Notes: a model not told the origin generated them from the letters alone. A stretch of DNA of 64,000 nt from Lepus europaeus (GCF_033115175.1 NC_084831.1:46160002-46224001), one strand, 5' to 3'; numbered from the stretch's first letter, positions 10,902 to 22,569 are shown. Numbers and translations: made by a program.

Positions 10902-11228
10902 TTTTTTTTTTTTTTTGAGATGTTTTATTTATTTGTTTATTTGTTTGAGAGGAGGGAGAGAGAGAGAAAGGTCTTCCCTCTGCTGGTTCATGCCCCAAAT
11001 GGCCACAAAGGCCAAAGCTGGGCTGATCGGAAGCCAGGAGCCAGGAGCTTCTTCTGGGTCTCCCACATGGGTGCAGGGGCTCAAGGACTTGGGCCATTCT
11101 CCACTGCTTTCCCAGGCCATAGCAAAGAGCTGGATCGGAAGTGGAGCAGCCAGGACTCAAACAGGTGCCCATATGGGATGCCAGCGCCTCAGGCAGAGGC
11201 TTAGCACACTACGCCACAGCATCAGCCT
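10902..11228 (-). repeat. C-repeat SINE
   Basis: Antisense copy after a 15-base T run, ending acgccacagcatcagcct. Confidence 0.93.
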
Positions 11229-11318
11229 CAACCTGCATTTCTCCACCTTGAATTTGCTCCAACCAAACAAGTGGCTTTGGCTGATGTCATCCACGGAACA
11301 CTAATTTAAAAGCAAACC

Positions 11319-11350
11319 AACACACACACACAGACACACACACACACACC
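11319..11350 (+). repeat. CA microsatellite
   Basis: About 16 CA units with one interruption (cagaca). Confidence 0.85.
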
Positions 11351-11671
11351 CAGACGCTGCGCTCCTTCAGGGCAGTGGCTGGGTCGCAGGATGAGCCCGG
11401 CGCGAACTCAGAGCGCGGGCTCGTACAGGACAGATGAAGCTATTCTGGACCTTTCCCTAACAGGAGAGCCACAGAAACCCTGCCTATCAAAGATTTGCTG
11501 ATTGCTTTGGAAACAAAGTTTTAGCTTCCTAGAGGTTGAGGAATGAGAAGTCCATGCTTTAGAGTAAACAGGACTTGGGGCTTCTAGTCCTAGTTGTTTT
11601 TTTCTCATTTATTTATTTTTCTCATTTTTTCTCATTTATTCTCATTTTTAGGCAAACCACTTCTACTTTTA
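11351..11671. other. Non-genic spacer ending in an ATTT/CTC-rich tract
   Basis: Unique sequence, then repeated tttctcattt(att) units at about 11,600-11,650 upstream of the next SINE. Confidence 0.4.
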
Positions 11672-12002
11672 TTTTGTAAGATGTATGTATTTATTTGAAA
11701 GGCAGAGTTACATAGAGAGAGAGAGCGAGAGAGCGAGCGCCCTTTCCTCTGCTGGCTCACTCCCCAAATGGCTGCAACTTGCAGGGCCGCCCCAGGCCGA
11801 GACCAGGAATGTGGGACTGCATCCAGGTCTCCCACATGGGGGCAGGGGCCCAAGCACTTGAGCCACCCTCCACTGCCTTCCCAGGTGCATTAGCAGGGAG
11901 CTGGATCCAAAGGGGAGCAGCCAAGACTCAAACGAGTGCCCATGTGGGATGCCGGTGTCACAAGTGGTGGCTTAACCCACTTCACCAAGACACTGCCCGC
12001 TC
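11672..12002 (-). repeat. C-repeat SINE
   Basis: Antisense copy with a GAGA/GCGA run (11,716-11,740) and a decayed 3' edge (caccaagacactgcccgc), followed by a C run. Confidence 0.9.
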
Positions 12003-12074
12003 CCCCCCCCCTTTCTATTTCCGCCCCTTGCAGATGGAGAAGCCAACAGCTCTAAAATGCTGATAGAATGACGA

Positions 12075-12186
12075 CGGTGCTTCAAAAATTCATGGAAATT
12101 GGAGGAAAAGATGAGTTTTTCTGATGGAAACATTTTGAAAGTGTGCGTGGTTTTTTCAGGCCCGCACTTTCCGTGAAGTTCAAGGC
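12075..12186 (+). mobile_element. Mariner-like MITE remnant
   Basis: Left end ggtgcttcaaaaattcatgg and right end ctttccgtgaagttcaagg are imperfect inverted termini about 110 bp apart, with acattttgaaa ... tggttttttca inside. This is the layout of the small palindromic Tc1/mariner elements common in mammals. The family name is uncertain. A second end of the same type is at 50,520. Confidence 0.45.
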
Positions 12187-12734
12187 CGGCAGCAGGCTGA
12201 CTTCTGGGGCTGCAGTGTGCTTTGGAGAGCTGCCTGGGCCCAGTAAGCGGGCGCTCTCTCAGCTTCCAGGGGAGGAGGAGAAGCAGCCCATGGCAGACTC
12301 GGAGGGCAAATGGTCCGTGAAGATAAAGATAAATGGAAAGTCATTTTTGATGAAGTCACAATAGGGGGGCAGTCAAGGCTGATGGCTTCTTGGAGGAGGT
12401 GTTGGGTTTACGAGGAGTTTGGAATTCACAGGAAGTCTGGTGGGGCCACGTAGCTCACAAATATGAGGACCCCCAGGCCAGACCCCGTGCTGCGCCCCGT
12501 GGGCATTACGATGGGACAGGGCTGCTGTTCTTGGAAGCACACAGCACATGCAGGCCCCAGCTCATCCAGCTCCCACTCACTGAGGAGCCGCTGGGCGTCA
12601 GGCACAGGGTTGGCAGCTGGGGCCACGCAGGTGAACTGAAGTAGCCTCTGGCTTCAGCAATTCAGAATTTAATACAGGAAAAGCGAGAGCGAAGGAATGG
12701 AAGGCACCTCAAGCTTGGTGCAGCTCCCTGCCAT
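12187..12734. other. Non-genic unique stretch
   Basis: No repeat recognised. A 73-codon frame (12,143-12,364) starts inside the MITE remnant and lacks support. Confidence 0.35.
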
Positions 12735-13026
12735 GTATTTGTTATTTATGTTAATGGTGTATTTATTTGAAAGACAATGACAGAGAGAGATGGAGGGGGA
12801 AAGAGAAAGAGAGAGAAGATCTTCCATTCACTGGTTCACTCCCCAAATGCCTACAACAGCTAGGGCTGGGCCAGGCTGAAGTCAGGAGCCAGGAACTCCA
12901 TCCAGATGTCGCATGTGGGTGGCAGGGACCCAAGCACTTGGCGCATCAGAATCAAAGGAACCAAGACTCAAACCAAGCACTCCCGTGTGGGATGCAGGCT
13001 CAACCTGCTCACCACAGTGCCCTGTG
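12735..13026 (-). repeat. C-repeat SINE, older copy
   Basis: Antisense. It keeps gtatttatttgaaagacaatg and cactggttcactccccaaatg but has lost most of the region before its head (ctcaccacagtgccctg). Confidence 0.85.
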
Positions 13027-14149
13027 CCCTGCAGCCTGACTCTCTCCCAGCGCACCCTGCAGTCTCACTGCCTTCTCACTCACAGCCACAGGTTCGGTTC
13101 TGGCCCAGAAGGGGCCTCGCCACCGAGAGCAGGCGTTTCCGGGTTCGGGTACACCTAGGTCCTGCCTGCCAGCCCTCCTTGCCCCCCTTGGGCACAGAGC
13201 CCTCCTGCTGTTGTAGGAGGGCTGAAGGAGGTGCTGTATGATGTGTGATTCAGGGTCGGCTGCCAGCAGCTCCTGTCTTCCAAAGGCTGGTGATGGGATG
13301 GGGGCTTTGGCCATTCGTCTGCTTTGGGATTCTGGTAATCATTTAATATCCAGCTAATGGAGCAGGGCAAGAATACATGCTTTCAGAGGCGGGCTAATCT
13401 CCTCTTGGGTTTCTTGCAGCGATGGCAACTTCCATTCACTGCCCAGGGTAGTGGGAAGCTTGCAGAGAGGGAAGCGAGCGTGGGAACCTCTCTTTTTCTC
13501 GGCAAGTCCGTGCTTGGCATATAGGTCTGTCCAGTGTCAGTACCCACTTCTTCCTGCCCCCTGACGTTCCCTCTGTTCCACGCCCCAGTGGGGTGTTCAG
13601 AGACTCCATAGCCTCCAGAGCAAAGCACCAAGCCCTTGTGCTGACACTCAAGGCCTTCCCAGTGAGGCCTGTTAGAACTTCCCAGCCTCTGTTCTAAGCC
13701 CACTGCACATCAGGCCCCGGAGCCTGCTCCGAGCCCCCGGCGTGCAGCCTGGGCCCTTGGGCTGCTGTTCTCCTAGCACGGCAGCATCCTCCACTGAACT
13801 CCTGCCCGCATCTGGGGAAAGCCCAGCTTTCCAGTCTTGGGGAGGGAGGGCAAGAGGTACAATTGGGAGCAAAAGAAGTTTGGTTCTTGTCCTCTCAGCC
13901 TCCCTTGCAGCTAAGGATTGGCAATCAGAGGCATCTGCAGACCCTGTGCTGAGAGAACAGGAGGCTCCTCAAGGTGGCCCCAGGCCCAGGGCAGTGCCTG
14001 GGGGCCTGCAGTGGCCTTGACTGAGGCTGTGGCGCCTCCCAGCGTGGTCCCCTGGTGCAGTGAGCCCCGGCGGTCCCGGGTGCATTCCTTGCCTGGCGTC
14101 TAACCTGACTGTCTGACCTTGGTTACGATGTCTGCAAGCAGATGTCACT
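13027..14149. other. SINE-free unique stretch
   Basis: About 1.1 kb, moderately GC-rich. Several 60-106-codon frames overlap on both strands with no homology or splice support. Confidence 0.4.
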
Positions 14150-14240
14150 GCCCACGTGTTGAGCACTGCGCTGGGGGCTGGGGATGCAGACATGGGTAAG
14201 GCTGGGTCCCTGCTCCCAAGGACTCACGGTTCTGTGGTGC
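14150..14240 (+). repeat. L2 LINE fragment
   Basis: gttgagcactgcgctggggg, ctggggatgcagac and ctgctcccaaggactcac follow the common L2 pattern. It runs into the LTR that follows. Confidence 0.55.
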
Positions 14241-14254
14241 TAGTGAGGCAACAT

Positions 14255-14648
14255 GGTGGCACCGTCACCTTGTGAGAGGCTGGAGCCATGCCATGACAGG
14301 CTTCTCACAAGACAAAGGAACTGGCTGGGCCCGGGCTGTGCCTGGTATGAGAAGGAGAAACCTGACACCGGGCAGTCCTTGGTCCTGCAGGGCCAGGTGG
14401 AGGCAACCAATGGGGAGGAGGGGCTTGATGTATAGCCATATGAGGAAAGAAGGAATGCAGATGTAATATTTATTTACCCAGGAACTATAAAAACCCCGGG
14501 AACAAAGAAAGGGGGTATTGGTCTCCCAGCACTGTGTTGCATGGAGGCCAGGCCCCAGCATGCAGGACCTACAAATAAAGTCCCTTTGTTCTTTGCATTT
14601 TGGTGAGTCTTGCTGGTTCTTTCTAACTGGGCGATCCGGAACACAACA
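14255..14648 (+). mobile_element. Solo LTR, probably class I ERV
   Basis: Contains a TATA box (aactataaaaacc at about 14,484), a poly(A) signal AATAAA (14,573) about 90 bases downstream, a GT-rich tttgcattttggtgagtc tail, and an end at ggaacacaaca. That U3-R-U5 order is typical of a gammaretrovirus-like LTR of about 400 bp. No internal viral genes are attached. The 5' edge and target duplication are unclear. Confidence 0.6.
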
Positions 14649-15316
14649 ATCTTACACGTACCCATGCAACTAACCTTTCTGTGAGCTGGCTCTGGGCTAG
14701 GCACCCTGCAGCACGAGCTGCCCTACAGTTGCAGTCAGAAGGCAAATCTGCCCTTTCTTTGGCCAGCGGAAATCCTGCCTGTTCATCAGAGTGAGTTCAA
14801 TACCACCTTCTCCAGGAAGCCCCCTTTGATTGGCAACTCTGCCCTGCCTCCAGCTTCCAGCTGAGTTCCGCTGTCCCCTCCTCTAAACCCTGGTAGCTCT
14901 TTCTTCATGTCTGCAAGCAGTGACCCTGGCGAGACCAGCTCAGGGAGCACCAAGCGCTACTGCTTACCCCGGGGGAGAGGAATGAGAGCAAATGGCCCAG
15001 CCAGCCGTGGCTTCCACTTCCCTGATTTCACAGAGGAGCTGTAGGGGCCGACTCAGAGCCGCGAAGCCATGGAGAAGCAGGCTCGGGATGGGGATGGGGA
15101 TCCCTGGGACTCCGGAAGCCATGGAGGAGCAGCCCTCGCCGCGACTTTTTCCTGAGTGCGAGGGTCTGGCCGTCCTGGTGCTCCTCAGACACAGGCTGTC
15201 TCATCACGCCTTGTGTCATGTGACCACTCGCTGATCAGGGGCAGAAACACCCACCAGGAGGGTAGCTCAGAAGTCCATGAAGATGCAGATCGGAAAAATC
15301 TATGCACAGACATCGT
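14649..15316. other. Unique stretch with an L2 fragment
   Basis: At 14,770-14,835 gttcatcagagtgagttc and ccttctccaggaagccccc resemble L2. The rest is unrecognised. Confidence 0.4.
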
Positions 15317-15380
15317 CTCAAAACAGATTTATTTATTTGGAAGGCAGAATGACACACACACACACACACAGAGGAAGGAG

Positions 15381-15424
<44 letters not shown>

Positions 15425-15672
15425 CTTTTATCTGCTGGTTTACTCCCCACATGGCTGAAACAGCCAGAGCTGGGACAGGCCAGAGCCAGGAGGCTGGAAC
15501 TCACCCGGGTCTCCCATGTAGAAGGCAGAAACCCGAGCGCTGGGGGCATCACCTGCTGCCTCCCAGGTTCATTAACAGGGCAGCTGGATCAGAAGCAGAG
15601 GAGGGACTGTATCCCATGCACTCTGATGCGGGTTGTGGGTATCCCGACCACAACACAACGCCTGTCCCATGC
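15317..15672 (-). repeat. C-repeat SINE with CA and GA expansions
   Basis: Antisense and diverged. Its simple-repeat segment has grown into about ten CA units (15,353-15,372) and about seventeen GA units (15,388-15,421). The head decays at accacaacacaacgcctgtccc. Confidence 0.88.
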
Positions 15673-15889
15673 ATAGATTTCACATTTTTTTAGTGCTGAA
15701 ATAAACATATTTTTAAACTCACCTTTTTCCGAAGTACAGTGATATATGGACTCCATTGAGGTTACAGGGACAGGGCTGGGGGGCTTACTACCGGGAAATC
15801 TGATTTCTTTAACAACTGAACAGGAGTCTAAAAGTGAAGAACATTCTATTTGCATTCTAAATTCTTCGGATAAAACTTGAGGTCCGGCG

Positions 15890-16280
15890 GCTACGACGAT
15901 GGTTGTGGGGACAGTGGGGTAGTGACAGGAATGGCGGGAGTAATTCAAGTGTTGGGAGCAGTGAGTGGGTGGTGGTGGTGAAGCTGGCGGTGAGGCTGGG
16001 GAGGTTGGCAGTGGCGACAATGGTCGTGCTAGTGCTGACGGTGATAATGGCGGTGGTGATGGTTGTGGTTGTAATGGCGGTGGGGAAGGAGAGGAGGCAG
16101 TGGTGATGGTGCAGTGTGGTGGTGAGGTGGGGGTGAGGAGAGCTAACCCACCGTCGAGGTGGTGGTGATGTTGATGCTGGTGCTGCTGCTTGTTGGTAGT
16201 GTTGCCGGTGATACTGGTGGTTATGATGATGGTGTGGTGGTGTAGCCGTGGGGACAATGTGGGTGACCACACTGATGATG
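15890..16280 (+). repeat. Degenerate GGT/GAT trinucleotide-rich array
   Basis: Irregular ggtggtgat / gctggt / gatgatg units over nearly 400 bases, pyrimidine-rich on the other strand. It opens long low-complexity frames on the minus strand (His/Pro/Thr/Ser-rich, 227 and 137 codons) that are repeat artefacts. Confidence 0.8.
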
Positions 16281-16309
16281 CTGCTTATAGTGAAGGCAAA
16301 TGGAAGATG

Positions 16310-16500
16310 CCCGAACTCTGGATGCAGGCAGATTTGAGTTCAAATCCCTGTTCTACCACCTACTTGCTCTATGGTTGGAGCAAGTGAATGACTTCTTTCT
16401 CTGGTCCCTAGTTTCCTCATCTATCAATTGAGAAGACTTAGCTGAGTTCATTCATGTATTCAATCATCCAACCCTTACTGACCATCAGTAGGAGCCCAGT
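16310..16500 (+). repeat. MIR SINE
   Basis: gcagatttgagttcaaatcc, ctaccacctacttgctctatgg and agtttcctcatctatcaattgag occur in MIR order, then ttcattcatgtattcaatcatcc. Confidence 0.78.
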
Positions 16501-16560
16501 AGGTGCTTACTGTGTAGCTGCCAGCAGTGCACTGAACTTGCAGTTCAATAAAACTATTGA

Positions 16561-16850
16561 GGGGTCAGCGTAGTGGCTCAGTGGATGGGTTCAGATCGTG
16601 GCCTATGACTCCAGCATTCCATATCAGAGCACTGGCTGGAGTCCCAGCTGTTCCACTTCCGATCCAGCTCCCTGCTAATGTGCCTGGGAAAGTGCTTGGG
16701 CCTCTGCACCTGCATGGGAGACCCAGATGAAGCTCCTGGCTTCCACCTGGCCCAGTGCCATCTGGGGGAGTGAGCCAGCAGGTAGAATGTCTCTGTCTCT
16801 CCCTCTTTGTCACTCTGCCTTTCAAATACATAAATAAATAAATCTTTGAA
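16561..16850 (+). repeat. C-repeat SINE, older copy
   Basis: ggggtcagcgtagtggctcag to aaatacataaataaataaatctttg, with a deletion around the middle. Confidence 0.88.
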
Positions 16851-17842
16851 ACAATCTCTCAGGGCACAGAAGCGATGGTGTGTACAATCAGCACAAAAAG
16901 TAATGAGACAGAACACGGGGCAGGGGGGAGAGGGAAGTCAGCTCTGGAGGTGGAGGCAGGCGGTGTTCCGTGGAGGTGGCTCACGCCTTTCCCACCTGCG
17001 GTCCCATTAGGCAAAGAGGGGGGATGGCTCCCAGGGAGCCCCCCTGAGCAGAGGCAGAGGTGTGAAGGTGCTAGGAGAGGAGGGGGACCCTCAGGGTGGG
17101 TGCAGAGAGGTGGAGGGAGTGGGGAAGGCCCCGCTGGCGATCCGTGATGGCGAGATCCCCATCTCCTGCAGTCAGACACACAGCTTGCACCTGACCCCGA
17201 AAGAAGGTCACCCACCAGCACCCGCCACACCTGGGTGCTCCAGAGGCAGGACCTGCCCTAGCCTGGGGCTGCTGTTTGTCTCCCCTGGAGAAGGGACCTG
17301 CCGTCAACCGTCAACCGGTTTGAGCTGCTTTGAGCTTTTCGTCACAGCCATTCAACATTCAACAGCAGAATTAACTTCAGCTGGGCAGGTCTGGCTCGGA
17401 AACCGGTTCTCACGAACCCAAGGGGAGAAAGAATCTGTCAGAAGGACATCAGGAAGTTCCTGGGCTTGAGCCGGCTCTGGAGCAGGATTTGGACAGAGTG
17501 AAGGGGGCCAGGCCCAGCCACGGTCCTGCCTGGGAAGCAGACCCCTGTCCTCAGCACTCCCCAGCGACCGGGCATCTTGGATGATGCCCCCAAGGAGGCG
17601 CTCACCCGCTCTGCTCAGCCCGTGTGCCCACAAGTGAGTGGCTGGGCAGGGCAGGAGGGCCGTCCCTTTCCTCCAAAGCTTCCCTTCTGTTCCCCTTTGG
17701 GGATTCCCGCAGCGCAGGCAGGCTGTTCAGACGCTGGGCACCTGTGGGAGTTCCAAATCCATTTTCTCAGCTTTATACTGCATGCACACACAAGGCAATC
17801 CAGATCAGAAGGATGCTCATTTTTCACTTAAAAAACAAATAA
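16851..17842. other. SINE-free GC-rich unique stretch
   Basis: About 1 kb without a recognisable repeat. The 135-codon frame at 17,062-17,469 has no support beyond being open. Confidence 0.4.
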
Positions 17843-18065
17843 GGGGGCTGGTCATGACACGGTGGGCTAAGCTGCTGCCTGGGATGCCTGCATCCCACAT
17901 CAAAGTGCTTTAGGACCAGCTCCCTGCTAGTGCACCTGGGAAAGCAACAGAAGATGGCCCAAGTGCCGGGGCCCCTGCTTCTCATGTGGGAGGCCTGGAA
18001 GGAGCTCCTGGCTCTGGGCTTTGGCTTGGCCCAGCCCTGGCTGTTGCAGGCGTTTGGAAGTGACC
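17843..18065 (+). repeat. C-repeat SINE, 3'-truncated
   Basis: gggggctggtcatgacacgg to gcaggcgtttggaagtgacc. It lacks the GA/TC tract and A tail. Confidence 0.8.
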
Positions 18066-18717
18066 AGTGTGCTCTTCAGTGGGTCCCAGGTCTCAGGAAC
18101 ATTCGTTCTGAAAGCCTGAACTGCACAGAAACACAGTGCCGCAGCACCCAAAGGGACAGGTGTCCACCCAGTCCCTCGGCACTCAAGGCTCCCACCTGGG
18201 GTGGGCCTGTTTGAGCACCAGGGACAGGAAGGGAGTGAGCAGAGACCCCTGCCCCTCGGAGCACACGCTGGGAAGGGAGGACAGACCTTGTTCTCCACCC
18301 ACCCAGAGCCGTTAGGCTCAGCCCCCTGCCTGGCCTCCTGGCCCGAGTGGCCTCAGTGACCCCCTGCCCCCAAAGCTGCCTGCTGGTGGTGTGGTGGTCA
18401 CAGACTGAGGAGCCCCCGTGTCAGGGCCAGCCAGCAGGGCTGAGTGCTGCTCCAGCCCTCCTGCCAAGGCGCTGGCACTCCCAGCAGCTGCCCAGGGAGG
18501 CCAAGTCACACAACGGAGGGGCGGGATGGGGCTGGAGCTCGTGCGTGTTCCTTCTTACAAGGGCGCCAATCCTGCGAGGGCCCTGTCTCTGACTGCCATG
18601 GCATTGAGGCTGAGGGTTTCACCCCGTGAGTCTGGGGGCTGGGCACAAACCAGGCCCCCGCCGAGTCCAGAGGACATCTACAAAGCACTTAGGGAAAATA
18701 CTTCTCATGAAAACCTG
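18066..18717. other. Unique GC-rich spacer
   Basis: No repeat or gene recognised. Confidence 0.35.
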
Positions 18718-19017
18718 TGGCACAGAGGTTAATCCTCCGCCTGCGGTGCCAGCATCCCATATGGGCACCGATTTTAGTCCCGGCTGCTCCTCCTCCAATC
18801 CAGCTCTCTGCTATGGCCTGGGATAGCAGTAGAAGATGGCCCAAGTGTTTGAGCCCCTGCACCCATGTGGGAGACCCAGAGGAAGCTCCTGGCTCCTGGC
18901 TTCGGATAGGCTCAGCTCCGGCAATTGAGGCCATCTGGGGAGTGAGCCAGCAGATGGAAGACCTCTCTGTCTGTAACTCTACTTCTCAAATAATAAATAA
19001 ATCTTTAAGAAAGAAAA
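18718..19017 (+). repeat. C-repeat SINE, 5'-truncated, with target duplication
   Basis: Begins tggcacagaggttaatcctcc, missing the first 13-15 bases of the head. It is flanked by gaaaacctg at 18,709-18,717 and 19,018-19,026, so the truncation happened during insertion. Confidence 0.92.
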
Positions 19018-19195
19018 GAAAACCTGGGTGTGGATTTCAACCTGTTTGCAACAAAATAAACTTTGTTCTTAATGGCCATTTCCTCTCAAACTTGTTAAAG
19101 TATTTTCATATTTGCTCCCTCTTCCCTGCCTCATTTCTCTGTCTCTGTCCTCCTGCTTGCCTGGAATTGTGCCCTTTAATTTTTTGCCTCAAGTT

Positions 19196-19600
19196 TTTTT
19201 TTAATTAAAAAAATTATTTGCGAGACAGAGAGCTCCCATTCACCGGTTCATGCCCCCAAATGCCCACATCAGCCCAGCCAGACCAAAGCTGGGAGCTGGG
19301 AATGCAATCCAGGTCTCCCAAGTACATGAGCCACCCGTGCTGCCTCCCAGGGTGTGCGTCAGCAGGCAGCTGGAGCTGGAGCTGGAGCCAGGCATCAGAC
19401 CCAGACACCCCGGTGGGCGCAGGCGTCAGACCCACACACCCCGATGGGCGCAGGCGTCAGACCAGACATCCCAATGGGCGTAGGCATCAGATCCACACAC
19501 CCCGATGATCGCAGGCGTCAGATCTAGACACCCCGATGGGCGCAGGCGTCAGAGCCAGACACTCTGATGTACGACGCTGGCATCTTACCTTCTGTGCCCT
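19196..19600 (-). repeat. C-repeat SINE, old antisense copy enlarged by a minisatellite
   Basis: Starts with a T/A-rich tail and cattcaccggttcatgcccc. The head region (tacgacgctggcatcttacc) is pushed away by a tandem array at 19,391-19,575. Confidence 0.78.
19391..19575 (+). repeat. 31-bp minisatellite, six units, inside a SINE
   Basis: Six head-to-tail units of 30-31 bp, each starting ggc(g/a)tcaga and ending ccc(g/a)atgggcgca or a near variant. Unit lengths are 31, 31, 30, 31, 31 and 31. The unit corresponds to the SINE's own segment before the head, so it arose by local duplication. Confidence 0.9.
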
Positions 19601-21179
19601 TAAGTTCTTTATGGGAGGAACCCGGGCTGAGACACCCTTGTCATCCAGTGCTGATACAGCTGGGAAACCAGGTGCAGGGTGACACAGGCCGAGAACTGAC
19701 TTCCTTGGGGCCCTGGTGAGCAAATTAGTAAAGCGGGGTGAGCTTCACCAACAAGGGAAGGGCCGCACAGGCTTTGCAGGGAGAATTGATTCAGCCAAGG
19801 ATTACCATCGAACTCCTCATCGTAAGGCTGTTCTGGGAGCTGGGGAGACAGCAGTGAAGAGAACAGATGCAAATCTTCCCTTCAAGGAACTTGTATGCAT
19901 GTGGTGGAATCAACCTGCCACGAGACAGAAGGCTGGGTGGGGCCAGGGGCCGTGGTGGGGACTGAAGCTGGGGAGGAGCCTGTGGAGGGCAAGGGAGGGG
20001 ACGGAACTATTTGGAATGGGGAGGTCAGTGAGCAGAGGTGAGCGGAAGTGCATCACATGGAGGGGGGGCAGGAGGGCGAGGGGCTTCCGGGTTGCAGGCA
20101 GGAGCCAGAGATGCACAGGAGCGCACTGGGCCCTGGGCGCTGCAAGGCGTGCGGCTGGGCTGGAGAGTGACAAGAAAGGAGCCTGGGAAGAATCGGGTTC
20201 AAAGATCCTTGAATGAGGAGCCCAGGAGTCTCATTTTTCTCCACCTTTTTTCCCTTCTTGTCTCTCCCTTCTCCCCTCCCCTCCCCTCCCCATCCTTCTC
20301 CTCCTTTTCCCAGAAGGTTGCTGAGCACCTCCTGTGTGCCAGCAGCTGTGCTAGGTACAGCGTTGCAAGGAAGACCCTGTCCCACTGGCAGCGCCATGCG
20401 GGAGGAGCAAGGGCTCTGGAGACGCGGAGATGCCAATGCGGGGGCCCTGGTGGTTCCTGGGAAGGGGTCATAACCGGAGCTGAGCTGAAAGACAGCTAGA
20501 GCTGCAGGGGAGGCCAGGGGTTGGGTTCCTGTAGCCCAGGTCCCTGGGGGTGGGGTTCCCTGGGGGAGCAGAGGGAGGCAGGGAGGCTGCAAGTTGTGCC
20601 AGGCCTCCGAGGGAGAAGTGCAAGCACCGGACAGAACAAGGTCATGCTGATACTTGCGGGGAGGCTGACGAAGGCAGGGAGTCACGGATAACCATCCAGG
20701 GCTGCGCTGAGTCACTGGGTTGAGATAAAGGCAGAAGGAAGTCACGGTCAAGGCTTTGATCCCTTGCTGTGATGAGAGAGCAGGAAGAGGCCTACACCTC
20801 CCCGCCCCAGCAGCCCTGGTGCTGAGTCAGATGGATGAGCCCAGGTGGGGGATGGACGGGAACCCCGGACTGAGCCCCTCCATGGGGTGGGGGCGGCGTG
20901 GAGAACCCTGTCCCTCAGGCCTCTGTCTCCTGATGAAGGAGACTCCGGGCTGGGGCCTTGGAACTGGAACGCAGGCTGCAGAAGAGAATGGGCTGGGGAG
21001 AGGCCTTGGCCACATCTCTCCCCCCATCCCGACCCAGACACATGGCACCAGCTGTGCACGGCACTGCCCCCAGGGCCTGTGGAGTGAAGCCTTGGGAACG
21101 GCCGGTGGTCAGGCCTGAAAGCTCACAAGAGGATGTTTGACCAGATGCCCCCCGCCCCCGACTCCCAACACTAAGGCTC
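19601..21179. other. SINE-free stretch with L2 fragments
   Basis: L2-like text at 19,825-19,900 (gggagctggggagacagcag ... cttcaaggaactt) and 20,310-20,395 (ctgtgtgccagcagctgtgc). A pyrimidine-rich tract lies at 20,230-20,312. The 232-codon minus frame at 20,053-20,751 spans these repeats and is rejected as a gene. Confidence 0.45.
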
Positions 21180-21470
21180 ACGTTAGTTGCGTGTTTATTA
21201 TGTCCCAGGCACTGCTCCACACACTTTGCATGAATTCTCTCTCTCTCAGTCCTCACCAAAGCCCTTGCGTGCACCGGAAGTCGTGAGCTTCGTGGGCCGA
21301 GTACCCAGTGAGCTCACGCTAGGTGCTGGCTGTGATGGCTGCACCCACATTACAGGTGAGGAGACTGAGGCCCAGAGCCCTGAATGACGCAGTTGCTCAG
21401 TCACCAGCAGAGCTGGGATTCAAACCCAGGCAGCCTGACCCTGCGGCCTGTCCTGTGTCACCTCTCAGGG
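21180..21470 (-). repeat. MIR SINE, long copy
   Basis: gtttattatgtcccaggcac, cacattacaggtgaggagac, tgaggcccagagccc and gagctgggattcaaacccag follow the reverse MIR over nearly 270 bases. Confidence 0.8.
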
Positions 21471-21559
21471 ACACCGGGTGGGAGGCGGGCAGTGTTTAGG
21501 GAACAGGGATGAGGTGAGACCCAGGCAGCATCGGGGAGGGAAGCCCTGGGTTTGGGCTT

Positions 21560-21665
21560 AGATGGAGGAGGGCTGGACTCTCAGGTCTGTGCGATCTTGG
21601 GCAAAGCCCCTCCCGGCTCTGGGCCTCAGTTTCCTCTTCTGCAAGCAGCAGTTAAAGATTCCACC
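21560..21665 (+). repeat. MIR SINE fragment
   Basis: gtgcgatcttgggcaaagcc and gggcctcagtttcctcttctg. Confidence 0.6.
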
Positions 21666-22569
21666 CAGCCCGGGCGGGTCGTGAGGCTGTGGGCCGAATT
21701 CAGGTCCTGCCACGGGGAGCGCTGAGGCCCGGCTCCTTCCTCACTGCCTGTGGGCCGGGCCCTTGCTCCACTCCTGCAGGTCCCCTGAGCTCCGAGTCTC
21801 TTTCCCTTCCTCCTATCTCTGCCCAGGCAAGGCCATGCGCTGGTTGAGGCTGTGACATCATCTGGTCTTTCCCGGTCAAGGCGACTGCACGTGGGCCTCA
21901 GATCTATAGCCAGCTGACTTTTAGGCTGGTCATTTTGTTTGGCCTGTGAGTAGTGTTATAAACAGCCCTTGGCAGAACAAAGGGTCCTCACCCCTGGGAC
22001 GTGCTATGTTTGCTCACGCAATCCTGGGGATGAGACCTTGGCCTCTTCCTGGGTTCCAAGGACGCAGATATGGCACCGTGCTGCGTGTGGCCTTGCTGCT
22101 TGTTCAACACCGAACTATTCCTGCACCCGCTAGTTCACTGCTGCTTGCCCCAGCCCCTCCTCCCAGAGCCCCCAACATCCCGGATCTCCCCATGACCCGG
22201 CAAATGCAGAGTTAACACGGGGCTCACCAGGGAGCTCCAGGGCCCTGGCCAGGCCTCTGCCTTCTGCTAGGTTGGGGCCTTGCTGTTTTAAGTGTTCTGA
22301 GTGAGGCCTTGACCTCTGAGTGAGTTAAGAAACCAGCTCAGAGAGCTCTTTGAAAGCCAGCATCCCGGGGTTTGCCCTCCGGCTTGGGCATTTGGTACTG
22401 ACTGTGTCTTGGCGTCTGTCATATTCAGAACTTGCATGGTCACGCCTTGTCACGCCTTCCTCAGGATGGCTCAGTATCAGTCTTTGTTCTCCCTGTTTGA
22501 CAGCTTAGGAAACAGGGATTCCAGGAGGTTCCTTCCATCAGGCTGGTTCTTCCACTCAGCATTCGGGAC
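21666..22569. other. Unique stretch, nothing recognised
   Basis: No repeat family or supported exon seen. Confidence 0.35.

Noticed and set aside
14255-14648. Possible provirus downstream of the ERV1-like LTR
   Set aside because: No gag, pol or env-like frame and no second LTR nearby; it is a solo LTR.
15589-16272. 227-codon His/Pro/Thr-rich frame
   Set aside because: It is the minus-strand reading of an irregular trinucleotide array joined to a SINE.
20053-20751. 232-codon minus-strand open frame
   Set aside because: Crosses L2 fragments and a pyrimidine-rich tract; no support.
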